From: a virus
Direction: 5' to 3' (one strand)
Length of the DNA stretch: 38,571 nt
IMG/VR virus record: IMGVR_UViG_3300033049_000176
Span: 1 to 38,571 of that record
Positions 15,592 through 23,500 of the stretch are shown in pieces (the first letter of the stretch is position 1; each line of letters opens with the position of its first letter). The notes beneath the pieces are model-generated. The model had not been told where the DNA came from. It searched no databases and saw nothing but the letters and a program-made list of their open reading frames with translations. The position numbers were made by a program, and so were the translations under genes.

Positions 15592-17582
15592 TACGGTATC
15601 TCGCAAATTTCATATATTCCGCCCGGCCCGGTACAGATCGGTGGAATATCTTCATCAGGCGGTAAGTCCGGCAAATCCGGCGGCGGATTAACTGGCGGCG
15701 GCGGCGGCGGCGGCGGAACATCCGGCGGATTAACAATCACATCACCCCCGCCGCCTGCGTCCGGTTGACCACTACCGTCCGGAGCCACGCTGTCCGGATT
15801 ACTGGCATCAAAAAACCCGGCGCAATCAAGATAACAAGCCCCCGAAATCCCGGCACCGTCAACTTCCGGGGCTTTAACTTCAACATAACGGACAATATTG
15901 CCCGAAATATCGTTGCGGCGTGTAATCAGCCAAAGCCGTTCAGTCCCGTCGCGCAACCGAATAACCGACATGCTTTCAATGGCGGCAGCTCCGGCAAATT
16001 GCAGGGGCGAAAATGCGCTATAACCTTGTTGCTTGTCATAAACACAAACCCGCAAAGCACCGTCTGCGCACAAAATCCATAATCTATCTTCGGTTTCCAT
16101 CCACTGGATATCCGTGATCGGGCTTTTAAATAAATGCTCCGACAAAATACTGACCCGGCCAGGCTCCCCGCGCGGCCCAATTTCCCGCAACCTTTTGCCA
16201 CCTGTTTCCACATAGACAATATAATCGCCAATCATCACAGGAACCGTCCCAATTTGTGTGCCAAATGAGCCGCGCACTTTCCGGGTTAAAGCTCCGGCAG
16301 GCGTGATCGGTTCTTCATTGGCCGGGCCGCGCACCTGATGGATTGAGCTTGTGCTAAACACATATAATTCGTCCGCCGCCAGCATCGCCACAACCGGGTC
16401 AACACTTTTGTCGCCAAATGTCCGCTGCACCGCGTCCTGGTCTGTCACCAGCCCAGAACCAAGCCCCGGCTTAAACCCCGCGCCGTTAGCATCATAATCA
16501 TTGATCACGCCGCTATTGAGCGTATCGGGAGAAAACACCGCGCCGCTCACATGCAAGCGTTCCTGGTAAAACACGCCCGCAGACGGAAACCCGTCTTTGG
16601 CGTTATAAGACTGAATTTGCCAAAAACTGGTCGAGCTAATAATCGGTGTTTCAATCTCAACCGTCGCCGTAGCAGATGTCGGACTATTGACCGCCGTAAT
16701 CCGGGCCGTCCCGGCACCGTCATGGACAAATGTCCAGTTAAGATCACCGTCCGAATGTGTGCCCTCGCTATGAATAGGCGGCTGGTTCCCGGCCACACCG
16801 CCGCTTGCCGCCTTATAAAGCCGCCCGTTAAAAGCCCGCTTGTCTCCAATCACAACAAGCGGATCATCCGGCGCACCCTTTTTGCCCTCAAACGCTATCC
16901 ATTTTTTATGGCCAATGGTCAGATCAGAATTTTTCAACCGCACCAAAGCCCCCACATGCCCGGCTTCAAATATGGCCGCACTGGCCGTCAATGTTAAGGT
17001 ATTGCCAACCGCCTGCCCGCCGCTCACAGTTAAACTGATATCAGCACCCGCACTTGTGGTCGGATAAGCCTGCCAAGGCCCGTCCCGGTACTGGTAGGTA
17101 TCAAATTCCCAATCCGCCTCCCCGCGAAACCGAACAACGCTTGTCGGTAATTCTCCCAATACATCAAACAACAGCATCACATCACCCTGACGGTACCAGG
17201 TCAAGCGCGTCAATTGCTCGGATGTATAGGGGGTGGTCACTTGAACATCCGCACCACCGGACTGTACCAGGGAAAATGTATTCGGGTTCCAGACTCGCAA
17301 GGTCAAATGGCCAAACTCCAACACATATCCGGTCTGGGCCGAACGCTGAAACTTGATCAGCCGCGAATAAGCAGGCGTTACCGGATCGGTGAGCGGCGGT
17401 ACAAGCGCATCCCCGAAGCGCATGGTGCCAGCCCGAAAGCCCGTTCCGCCCTCAACATAGGCAATGAAGTTGACCATGACGACCGCACCGGCACTATAGG
17501 CCTCTATATCGTCGCGGGCGATCACCGCAGGCGAAAACTCACCCCCGGCCCATAAAGCTTGTGAGAAATACTCCCGCCCCAT
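15591..17582 (-). CDS. Tail tube protein B / tail stabilisation protein, N-terminal part
   Basis: The 663-residue protein opens with 'FSQALWAGGEFSPAVIARDD', a hallmark of podovirus tail tube B proteins, and is beta-rich throughout, with repeats of the type 'FFQ/FYQERLHVSGA', 'DQDAVQRTFG' and 'ELYVFSTSSIHQVRG'. It should form the lower tail tube below the gp11-like ring. After 'GACYLDCAG' (about 575) the expected 'GLDHLEG' region is missing. In its place are a Gly-rich linker and a proline tract (about 612-645, eight prolines in a row, coded by GGC/CCG triplets), then a Cys-containing end. The missing domain is the next gene. Confidence 0.85.
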   Translation of the reverse strand: MGREYFSQALWAGGEFSPAVIARDDIEAYSAGAVVMVNFIAYVEGGTGFRAGTMRFGDALVPPLTDPVTPAYSRLIKFQRSAQTGYVLEFGHLTLRVWNPNTFSLVQSGGADVQVTTPYTSEQLTRLTWYRQGDVMLLFDVLGELPTSVVRFRGEADWEFDTYQYRDGPWQAYPTTSAGADISLTVSGGQAVGNTLTLTASAAIFEAGHVGALVRLKNSDLTIGHKKWIAFEGKKGAPDDPLVVIGDKRAFNGRLYKAASGGVAGNQPPIHSEGTHSDGDLNWTFVHDGAGTARITAVNSPTSATATVEIETPIISSTSFWQIQSYNAKDGFPSAGVFYQERLHVSGAVFSPDTLNSGVINDYDANGAGFKPGLGSGLVTDQDAVQRTFGDKSVDPVVAMLAADELYVFSTSSIHQVRGPANEEPITPAGALTRKVRGSFGTQIGTVPVMIGDYIVYVETGGKRLREIGPRGEPGRVSILSEHLFKSPITDIQWMETEDRLWILCADGALRVCVYDKQQGYSAFSPLQFAGAAAIESMSVIRLRDGTERLWLITRRNDISGNIVRYVEVKAPEVDGAGISGACYLDCAGFFDASNPDSVAPDGSGQPDAGGGGDVIVNPPDVPPPPPPPPVNPPPDLPDLPPDEDIPPICTGPGGIYEICEIP

Positions 17583-18190
17583 CAGATCAAATCCTCGCGC
17601 CAGACATACCCGGACTGGGCCGCACCCTCGACCGCCGACGCGGTACGAAGTTCAAACATATAGCTGGATTTAAGTTCTTTGAGCGCTGTTGTCGAATTTT
17701 CATTGGGACGGTGGATTTTCAAGGCCAGTTTCAACCCCATCACGGCCCGCAAATCCGCACCCCAACTGACACGCGGCTCTTTTGAATTAAAGTTCACATG
17801 TGGCCCAGTTTGTAAATTTGTATTTAGCGTAACATGCCCACCGGACGATGCGCGGTTTCTATAGGGAACCCCGATAATCAATTCCCGGCCCGATTGCCGC
17901 CAGTCTTTAGTGGTAAGACCCCGGACGAAATTCACCCGGACACAATTTTGCGGCAATTGATAACGGGGCGCACCGGATAAACTACTCATTGAAAGCTTCG
18001 TCAAAATCGCTTCGTCAAAAGTCCCTGACCAGGGCCGCACGGCCAAGACTTGCTCAATGGCACTTTGCAGGCGGTTCACGGCCCAGTGTTCAATATATCC
18101 TTGCGGATTATCAGGTGTGGAAAGCGGCGGCTGGCCAAGGGCTGACATGCATTCATTCAAAATATCATTTTTAATATCTGCGTCAATCAT
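17582..18190 (-). CDS. Tail tube protein A (gp11-like adaptor)
   Basis: The 202-residue protein is rich in conserved podovirus features: an N-terminal helical 'NDILNECMSALGQPPL', a helix ending 'AIEQVLAVRPWSGTFDEA', then a beta part with 'APRYQLPQNCVRVNFVRGL'. This is the standard tail tubular protein A pattern, a ring that joins the portal to the nozzle. Its stop overlaps the ATG of tail tube B (ATGA). A hairpin with an AT tract separates it from the capsid gene upstream, so capsid transcripts are probably more abundant than tail transcripts. Confidence 0.85.
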   Translation of the reverse strand: MIDADIKNDILNECMSALGQPPLSTPDNPQGYIEHWAVNRLQSAIEQVLAVRPWSGTFDEAILTKLSMSSLSGAPRYQLPQNCVRVNFVRGLTTKDWRQSGRELIIGVPYRNRASSGGHVTLNTNLQTGPHVNFNSKEPRVSWGADLRAVMGLKLALKIHRPNENSTTALKELKSSYMFELRTASAVEGAAQSGYVWREDLI

Positions 18191-18213
18191 GACAACCTCA
18201 AATCAAAGTCCCC

Positions 18214-18256
18214 AAATAAAATAAGCGGCGCAGCAACCCCTTGCTACCGCGCCGCT
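18214..18256 (-). terminator. Terminator or attenuator after the capsid gene
   Basis: On the - strand AGCGGCGC (18256-18249) pairs with GCGCCGCT (18231-18224), with further pairing in the loop (AGCAA and TTGCT), followed by TATTTTATTT. Partial termination here would give the capsid message an excess over tail messages. Confidence 0.75.
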
Positions 18257-18304
18257 AAAGTGCGTCCACCAGCCATGATAAGCGCACAATTAGAAACAAT
18301 CAGA

Positions 18305-19294
18305 TTATGTCTGATCGTTTAAAATCTTGAAGACAGATGTATCATCGCGGCGAAGACCACTATCTTCCCAACGAACATATGCTTCCATATTATAGTTATA
18401 ATCAGCCCGCTCTTTAATCCGCGCCTTGACCAATGTCCGGCGTTTGAACCGAATGGCAGACTTGACCCAGACCGGACACTCCGCCGCCGCCGTGTCAACC
18501 CCGACTTGGGTATCGGGATAAAGCCGTTTGAAATGAAAGCCCATAAATTTGGACAGCTCACCGTCAATCAATGCCCTGATCATATTATAATCGACACTGG
18601 CTACAGGAACGGAGCTGATCAGGTTAATAAGATCGTTTTCACTCGCACCAATAAATAATTCACCTTTCATTCTGCGCCGGGCCGCAAGTTGCCGCACCTT
18701 GGCCAACTTACCAACCGTCAGCCCGCGCGGACCAGCTGCTGGAGCAGTCGCCCCGTCCGCCTTTCCGATCCACCAGTCATTGTCGTCAACAGCAACAATA
18801 TTGGCTGCAGGAAAAGTTTTAATAACCCGTGAATGTTGTTCAGGATTGGTTGCACCAACCGGGTTATCATCTTGATTTTCCAACACGTCAGCAAACATGA
18901 TAGATATAATCCGCTTGTCAGTATGAAATCCCATAGCTTCGCCGTGTGATCTCACGTAGTAATTTGTCGGGTCAATTAACTGATCAGCTTTTTCTTTTAT
19001 GCCAATCATATGCGTTAGCCGTTGCATTTGCCAAGAGGCATTGCGTGTTCCGCGCGGAATACGCTTTGGAACCTGTTGGGTGAATTCATCGGTAATGGTT
19101 TCGACCTGCACACGGGAATAAACATTGTCGTCCCAACTTGTGCCGGATGTTGTATCATTTAGATCTGTCTCAACACAGTCGATCAGTTCGCTTTGCCGCG
19201 CCATCGCTTGCCAGACATTACGGGTATAAGCCCGCACATTATGTGCTTTAATGCTATTTGCACCGGCTTCGCCGGTCTCTACAATAAGTGCCAT
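18305..19294 (-). CDS. Major capsid protein
   Basis: The 329-residue protein has a strong AAGGAG ribosome site and stands alone between two terminators, as expected for the most abundant virion protein. An N-terminal region suited to an HK97-like N-arm (ETGEAGANSIKAHNVRAYTRNVWQAMARQSELID) is followed by 'KRIPRGTRNASWQMQRLTHMIGIKEKADQLID' and a mixed alpha/beta middle. A beta-rich C-terminus closes it (VWVKSAIRFKRRTLVKARI and onward). I recall this type from podoviruses with T7-like tail modules; the HK97 fold is inferred. There is no sign of a decoration domain or frameshift variant. Confidence 0.8.
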   Translation of the reverse strand: MALIVETGEAGANSIKAHNVRAYTRNVWQAMARQSELIDCVETDLNDTTSGTSWDDNVYSRVQVETITDEFTQQVPKRIPRGTRNASWQMQRLTHMIGIKEKADQLIDPTNYYVRSHGEAMGFHTDKRIISIMFADVLENQDDNPVGATNPEQHSRVIKTFPAANIVAVDDNDWWIGKADGATAPAAGPRGLTVGKLAKVRQLAARRRMKGELFIGASENDLINLISSVPVASVDYNMIRALIDGELSKFMGFHFKRLYPDTQVGVDTAAAECPVWVKSAIRFKRRTLVKARIKERADYNYNMEAYVRWEDSGLRRDDTSVFKILNDQT

Positions 19295-19411
19295 TTTGGA
19301 AACTCCTTGGTTGTCCAGTTAAAATTTATAAAATTTCAGCTAAACTCCCCGGAGCATTCCGGACTTGCGCCTGACATTTAAGCCTATGTCACAGCAACTA
19401 TCAGTACAGAC

Positions 19412-19442
19412 CCTATATCAGGACTACCTGCACATCAGTTAA
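19412..19442 (-). promoter_or_regulatory. Possible capsid promoter
   Basis: On the - strand TTAACT (19442-19437) is followed after 18 bases by ATATAG (19418-19413), about 115 bases upstream of the capsid ATG and just downstream of a terminator. The bases TCAGTTAACCA on the + strand also occur at the promoter upstream of the small terminase. The -35 box is weak. Confidence 0.35.
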
Positions 19443-19495
19443 CCACGAATCATTCACATTTTTTTGCGACCGTCAAGATGTTTTGGAATAAAAAC

Positions 19496-19576
19496 AAAAA
19501 AAATCCGGCCCGTGTGATCTGAAAAATAGGCCAGCTAAAGGATTTTCACCCAATACTGGCTTCTCACACAGGCCGG
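19496..19576 (-). terminator. Long-arm rho-independent terminator with inner hairpin
   Basis: On the - strand CCGGCCTGTGTG (19576-19565) pairs with CACACGGGCCGG (19516-19505) with one mismatch and is followed by a run of eight T (19503-19496). The large loop contains a second stem (GCCAG 19560-19556 with CTGGC 19534-19530). The 5' arm belongs to a tandem 13-bp repeat (19565-19596), so two alternative 5' arms exist. Confidence 0.65.
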
Positions 19577-19637
19577 ACACACAGGCCGGACACACATGTA
19601 GACCGGGGGTGTTTGACATCGTCCCCGGTGGCATGCG

Positions 19638-20414
19638 CTATGCTGGTTTTTTGGGCGCAGTTTTTTTATCAGGCTTGGGCTTATCTGGCTGGGTCGCCGT
19701 CTCCAAATCCTTATGAGCCGTTTCCAGATCGGCCCTCAAACTGTCAATTTCATCATTTAATTTCGAAAGCTCGTCCGAAAACACAACTGCACCCGCTCGC
19801 TCGGCGTCAAGTTTAACTTTCAACTCGTCCCGTTCTTTGGCCATGGTTTCCAGCTCTGGGCTTTCTTTCCCGCCGCCTGCTTTCAGCTTTTTATTTTCAG
19901 CCGCTAACAAACCGATTTGATCGCGAAGCTCCTGCACCTGCTCACTGTCCTCGGCAAGCGGTTCATCTTCCGTGATCAATTTCCAACCCTGATCAGTCGC
20001 CACATATTGCACCACTTGCATTGGCCCAATCATGATTTCACCAACAGATTTTTTATGGCCAATTTTGGCGAAAACACCCTCGGCATGGGCTTGCTTGACT
20101 GTTTCAACCAAGACACCAATATCGCTTGGAATTTTATTATTTAACTTTTTGTTCTCGCAAACAAGAAGCCCCAAATTATCGGGATTACCGCTCTGGCCCG
20201 CAACAATAAGAGGATCACAATTATAAAGCCGGATACCGTCCAAGGGCAAAAACGCCCGAACAGCGATAATATCTCCGATACCCATTTTCTCGTCCGCGAT
20301 CAGATCAGAAAGGGCCTGGTCATCAAGCGGGTGATGCATTGGTTTAAACCCAGTGTTGCCAAAGAAAATAGCAGAAACACCCGCCGCCAATAGTTTAGTA
20401 TGAAAGTTTTGCAT
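19638..20414 (-). CDS. Head-region coiled-coil protein, unknown
   Basis: The 258-residue product lies between scaffold and capsid genes and has a GGAG ribosome site. Its first ~140 residues are a mixed alpha/beta domain I do not recognise (DEKMGIGDIIAVRAFLPLDG, then SVGEIMIGPMQVVQYVATDQGW). Residues about 150-235 form a clear coiled coil (EQVQELRDQIGLLAAENKKLK and LNDEIDSLRADLETAHKDLE). The end is a Lys/Pro tail (PDKPKPDKKTAPKKPA) that could bind DNA. It may be a head-inside or second scaffolding protein; the function is not decided by the sequence. Confidence 0.65.
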   Translation of the reverse strand: MQNFHTKLLAAGVSAIFFGNTGFKPMHHPLDDQALSDLIADEKMGIGDIIAVRAFLPLDGIRLYNCDPLIVAGQSGNPDNLGLLVCENKKLNNKIPSDIGVLVETVKQAHAEGVFAKIGHKKSVGEIMIGPMQVVQYVATDQGWKLITEDEPLAEDSEQVQELRDQIGLLAAENKKLKAGGGKESPELETMAKERDELKVKLDAERAGAVVFSDELSKLNDEIDSLRADLETAHKDLETATQPDKPKPDKKTAPKKPA

Positions 20415-20439
20415 GTTTATCTCCTGTTATGCAAATTAT

Positions 20440-20466
20440 CCCGGACGTAATTATTGCCCGTCCGGG
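20440..20466 (-). terminator. Hairpin attenuator overlapping the scaffold stop codon
   Basis: CCCGGACG (20466-20459 on the - strand) pairs perfectly with CGTCCGGG (20447-20440); the loop contains the scaffold TAA. It is followed by ATAATTTGC rather than a full T run, so partial termination or mRNA 3'-end protection is more likely than full termination. Confidence 0.45.
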
Positions 20467-21290
20467 TCGGCAAGCTTAATCAGTTCAAGGCGTCTTTTGA
20501 TTGCCCAGTCATGATTGGCGTCATCAGCAATATGTATAGCTTTCTCATACTGCTGCTCAAATTTCGCCAACTCCGCTTTCGCTTCACCCGGTGTCATTTC
20601 TCCGCTTTCCCGGCCCGTACCAGCCCCGGCACCCGGTTCGGAATATTCCTTGGCCAATTTCATAAACCCGCCGATCAACCGGGGATCATTACCCAGATCG
20701 GTATCATCGAGGGCATCGACAAATTCAGAACCGAAATATTTTCCCATAAAGGCTTTCCCGGCTTGCATGGCGGGTTCGAATTGCATCCCGTATTCTTTAC
20801 GCAACTTGTCCAACCCCTCGCTTTGAAACTGCTTGAGCTGCACATCTTCCGCCGCGCCGTTTTCCAAAACCATGCCGGCATAACCTTCATACATGGCAGT
20901 ACGTTGCGCCGTCGATAGCCCGGCATCATAGGCCATTTTGTTAAATGCCCCGACCTGATCTTCGCTTAATCCACCGACGCCCTCGATCTCCGGCAGATCA
21001 CCATATCCATCTGCACTTTCAGGCCGACCGCCCGCGTTGAAATATGCCTGAAAATCATCACTGGCAATATCGTCCCCGACCGGAGCTTTCAAAACTTGAC
21101 CTTTGTCAAGCCCGACCAGGCTTTGGGCATGACGGGTTGATGTAAAAACCGCGTCCAGATCAGCAAAGCCGTTGGCTTGTGCAAATTCTATGTTTTCGGG
21201 ACTGGCACCATCATACCAATTTGCACCGTCGCCGCCTGTACCGCCGCCCTCGCCACCGTCCGTGCCTGTGCCTGCATTTTCTTCGCTCAT
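20451..21290 (-). CDS. Capsid scaffolding protein
   Basis: The 279-residue product is very acidic and starts with a Gly/Glu-rich low-complexity segment (about 1-25). It continues with 'WYDGASPENIEFAQANGFADLDAVF', which I associate with scaffold-like proteins next to podovirus portals. The C-terminal third is a charged helix (PGEAKAELAKFEQQYEKAIH and onward), fitting a scaffold that binds capsid subunits through a helical tail and leaves the prohead before packaging. It lies between the Bbp19-like gene and the capsid region and has a good GGAG site. Confidence 0.75.
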   Translation of the reverse strand: MSEENAGTGTDGGEGGGTGGDGANWYDGASPENIEFAQANGFADLDAVFTSTRHAQSLVGLDKGQVLKAPVGDDIASDDFQAYFNAGGRPESADGYGDLPEIEGVGGLSEDQVGAFNKMAYDAGLSTAQRTAMYEGYAGMVLENGAAEDVQLKQFQSEGLDKLRKEYGMQFEPAMQAGKAFMGKYFGSEFVDALDDTDLGNDPRLIGGFMKLAKEYSEPGAGAGTGRESGEMTPGEAKAELAKFEQQYEKAIHIADDANHDWAIKRRLELIKLADPDGQ

Positions 21291-21291
21291 G

Positions 21292-21579
21292 TTAATCTCC
21301 TGTTTCTGGGGTTTGTGTTGAATTAGGTTTAAAAGCTGTCAGCGGATCAATGCCCGCTAAATTCATTAAATCTATCATGGCACTGCGCCGACCTTCGAAC
21401 ATGCCCCGTTCAAATGTGTCATAACCACTGCCGATTTTTTGGGTGATTTCACCGACGCCGCAAATCCGGGCATAGGCCAGCACCGCTTGCGCGGCTTGAG
21501 TGCCGGGGCCAAAGGCGGATTTGATTAAATCCACCTGCTCTTTGCTCGTCTTTGGGGTTGAAACTTTATGATGGTTCAT
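21292..21579 (-). CDS. Bbp19-like small head-region protein
   Basis: The 95-residue product has a basic polar start and a central pattern 'VLAYARICGVGEI...FERGMFEGRRSAMIDLMNLAGI'. This resembles the Bbp19 family of small podovirus proteins encoded between portal and scaffold. Its role is not established; position suggests head assembly. The start overlaps the portal stop (ATGA), so it is probably made in proportion to portal, and its TAA is next to the scaffold start. Confidence 0.7.
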   Translation of the reverse strand: MNHHKVSTPKTSKEQVDLIKSAFGPGTQAAQAVLAYARICGVGEITQKIGSGYDTFERGMFEGRRSAMIDLMNLAGIDPLTAFKPNSTQTPETGD

Positions 21580-23270
21580 TGTCCGGCCCCCGCAGTTTCA
21601 AGCCCCGCATTTTCAAGACTGGCCAGACCTTGCGCACTGTCGCGCAGGGCCGCCGCCGCCTGACCCGCCGCCTGGGCTTCCTCTTGCGCTTTGGCCGCTT
21701 CTTCGCGCGCTTGTCGGATATCGTCTACATCCTCGGGGGATCGGTTCAACGTCCGCTTCATCCCGTAATCACCAACGCCCTGGCGGTACATGGCATCACC
21801 GTCAATATTATCAATGACACTCGGATCGAGCTCGCCAATATTGCGGGCCAGTTCCAGGGAACGAATAATACTTTCCACATCCCCCTGATCCATGGCCGCC
21901 GACAAGGGCGAACGAAATTCAAAATCAAGCACATCGCCGCGCAAGCTTTCCGGCATGGGCGGAAATGCGCCGTATTCTTCCAATTTGCGAAATGTAATAT
22001 CAATAATCGGCCCGGCCAGATTATTCTCGGTATCCGCCGTAAAGCCGGACAAGGACTTAAACCGCAAATCTCGTTGGTCGAGAACCTCTGTCGCCGTGCG
22101 CTGGCCCGCGCCGCTCCTGTCCATCATCCAGTCAATATAAAACGCTTCACGAATATCATTCTTGGCCATATTCAACATAGCTTCGCCAGCCCGCAAATCA
22201 CCGCTCGGCGGCAAAGTCTGAAAAACTTCTCTGATATTGGAAAACCCAAGGGCTTCAAACGTCCCCATATTCACCGCCCCGGCCCGGCGATCATGATCCG
22301 GGAACGCCCCGTTGCTCATATCCCAGACGGGAGGGTCAATGGATTTTTCCGCCCCGGACGCAGTGGCGGCGTAAAGCCGGTTCATCCAATAAGCTTTTGG
22401 CGCGGCTTTATGGCCAGAACCAATACCGTACACGTCACCGGGACGGGTATGGAACCGCCCAACCGCAAAGGGCATATAATCATACCCGCTTTCTTCCAAA
22501 AATATTTTATCATCAAGGCCAATAACATATTCAAGAAACGGTTTATTAAGCGCCGGAGCACCGCGCCGCCCGCCCGTCCGTTGCCAAACGGCAGATAAAA
22601 ACGTCAGGCGCAATCCGGGCGACTTGGTGGCAATCTTGGCCAATTTCGGGTGTTGCCATTTGCGGAAAGCCGCACTGGCCGACAAACGAAACCGCCTAAA
22701 ACACATTTCCGGCTTGCCGTTATCGCCAAAGATGACCCAAAAATCCCAAAGCGGCGTTGATTTATATTGCGGCAATTGTCCCAAACCAGCCCCGGCCCAC
22801 ATATTACCCGTCCCAAACATAATCTGGTCAAACACCGTCTGCATCATGGCGGCGCGAAACGTCACATCCCCGGACCGAAAAACGCTGTGCATGGTATCGC
22901 GCACCGTATCAAGCCAGACATTTTCGGCATAACTGGTTTTATCGCGCCCCTGGAGACGCGGCACCGCAAATGGTTCACGGCCTCCGAACAAATATCCAAA
23001 CAACAAAGCCGCAGAACGCTCCCCCGCATCCACCGCGCTCATATCGTGCAAATAATGGGTGAGGTTACTACCCTCTGGCTTATACCCCGCGGCCAATTTA
23101 TCCGGCGCACACCAACGGGCAATATACCGCCAATCCGCTTCATAAGGCAAACGCTGGGATTTGGCTTCCTCCCAACGGCGCAAAGCCTGATCTATCTTGC
23201 CAATGTTTGGATCATTGTCATTTGTCATATCGCCGCCGGGGCGATCCATAGTCATAGCTTCCATGATCAT
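21576..23270 (-). CDS. Portal protein (head-to-tail connector)
   Basis: The 564-residue protein forms the dodecameric ring at one head vertex. Features of the podovirus connector family are visible: an N-terminal helical 'IDQALRRWEEAKSQRLPYEADWRYIARWCAPD', then 'HDMSAVDAGERSAALLFGYLFG', the central 'FGTGNMWAG', 'FAVGRFHTRPGDVYGIGSGHKAAPK', and 'RTATEVLDQRDLRFKSL' before the C-terminal region. The last ~60 residues are an Ala/Gln/Glu-rich helix suited to a barrel. Several ATG codons lie at the start; the first overlaps the stop of the preceding gene (ATGA). Confidence 0.9.
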   Translation of the reverse strand: MIMEAMTMDRPGGDMTNDNDPNIGKIDQALRRWEEAKSQRLPYEADWRYIARWCAPDKLAAGYKPEGSNLTHYLHDMSAVDAGERSAALLFGYLFGGREPFAVPRLQGRDKTSYAENVWLDTVRDTMHSVFRSGDVTFRAAMMQTVFDQIMFGTGNMWAGAGLGQLPQYKSTPLWDFWVIFGDNGKPEMCFRRFRLSASAAFRKWQHPKLAKIATKSPGLRLTFLSAVWQRTGGRRGAPALNKPFLEYVIGLDDKIFLEESGYDYMPFAVGRFHTRPGDVYGIGSGHKAAPKAYWMNRLYAATASGAEKSIDPPVWDMSNGAFPDHDRRAGAVNMGTFEALGFSNIREVFQTLPPSGDLRAGEAMLNMAKNDIREAFYIDWMMDRSGAGQRTATEVLDQRDLRFKSLSGFTADTENNLAGPIIDITFRKLEEYGAFPPMPESLRGDVLDFEFRSPLSAAMDQGDVESIIRSLELARNIGELDPSVIDNIDGDAMYRQGVGDYGMKRTLNRSPEDVDDIRQAREEAAKAQEEAQAAGQAAAALRDSAQGLASLENAGLETAGAGQ

Positions 23271-23491
23271 CTCCCAAAAATAGTTGGGCGGGTTGGCACT
23301 TTGGCGGCTCCACCGCCCGCAGACGGCAGGCCAGTACGCCTGGCCTGACTAAGGATCGTCGCCGTCCGCCCGCTTTTACCCCGCTTGCGCCGCTCCAGCT
23401 CCGCCGCCCGGCGCGATGCCTCATCGCCAGGACTTGGCGCGGTCTCAATATCCGGCGCTTCAACTTTCGGGGTTTTAAATAATCCTGACAT
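23267..23491 (-). CDS. Small basic pre-portal protein
   Basis: The 74-residue product begins 'MSGLFKTPKVEAPDIETAPSPGDE', continues with a very basic helix (RAAELERRKRGKSGR) and ends 'TATILSQARRTGL...PTIFGR'. Small proteins of this shape, with an N-terminal 'F..PK.P' motif and a C-terminal 'T.L.GG/LG' signature, sit directly before portal genes in many tailed phages; the function is not known. The stop overlaps the portal start. The gene lies nine bases after the large terminase. Confidence 0.7.
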   Translation of the reverse strand: MSGLFKTPKVEAPDIETAPSPGDEASRRAAELERRKRGKSGRTATILSQARRTGLPSAGGGAAKVPTRPTIFGR

Positions 23492-23500
23492 AATTTTCTC

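Larger units (their letters stand above)
19295..19637. other. 343-base non-coding region between the coiled-coil head gene and the capsid gene
   Basis: No convincing gene lies here. Reading the - strand in order, it holds a tandem 13-bp repeat (19565-19596), a long-arm terminator ending in eight T residues (19496-19576), a possible promoter (19412-19442) and the capsid leader with its ribosome site. The layout would make capsid expression independent of upstream genes. Confidence 0.7.

Noticed and set aside
15690-15717. GGC triplet run as a phase-variation tract
   Set aside because: Changes by whole triplets would only alter the number of prolines, not the frame, so on/off switching is not expected.
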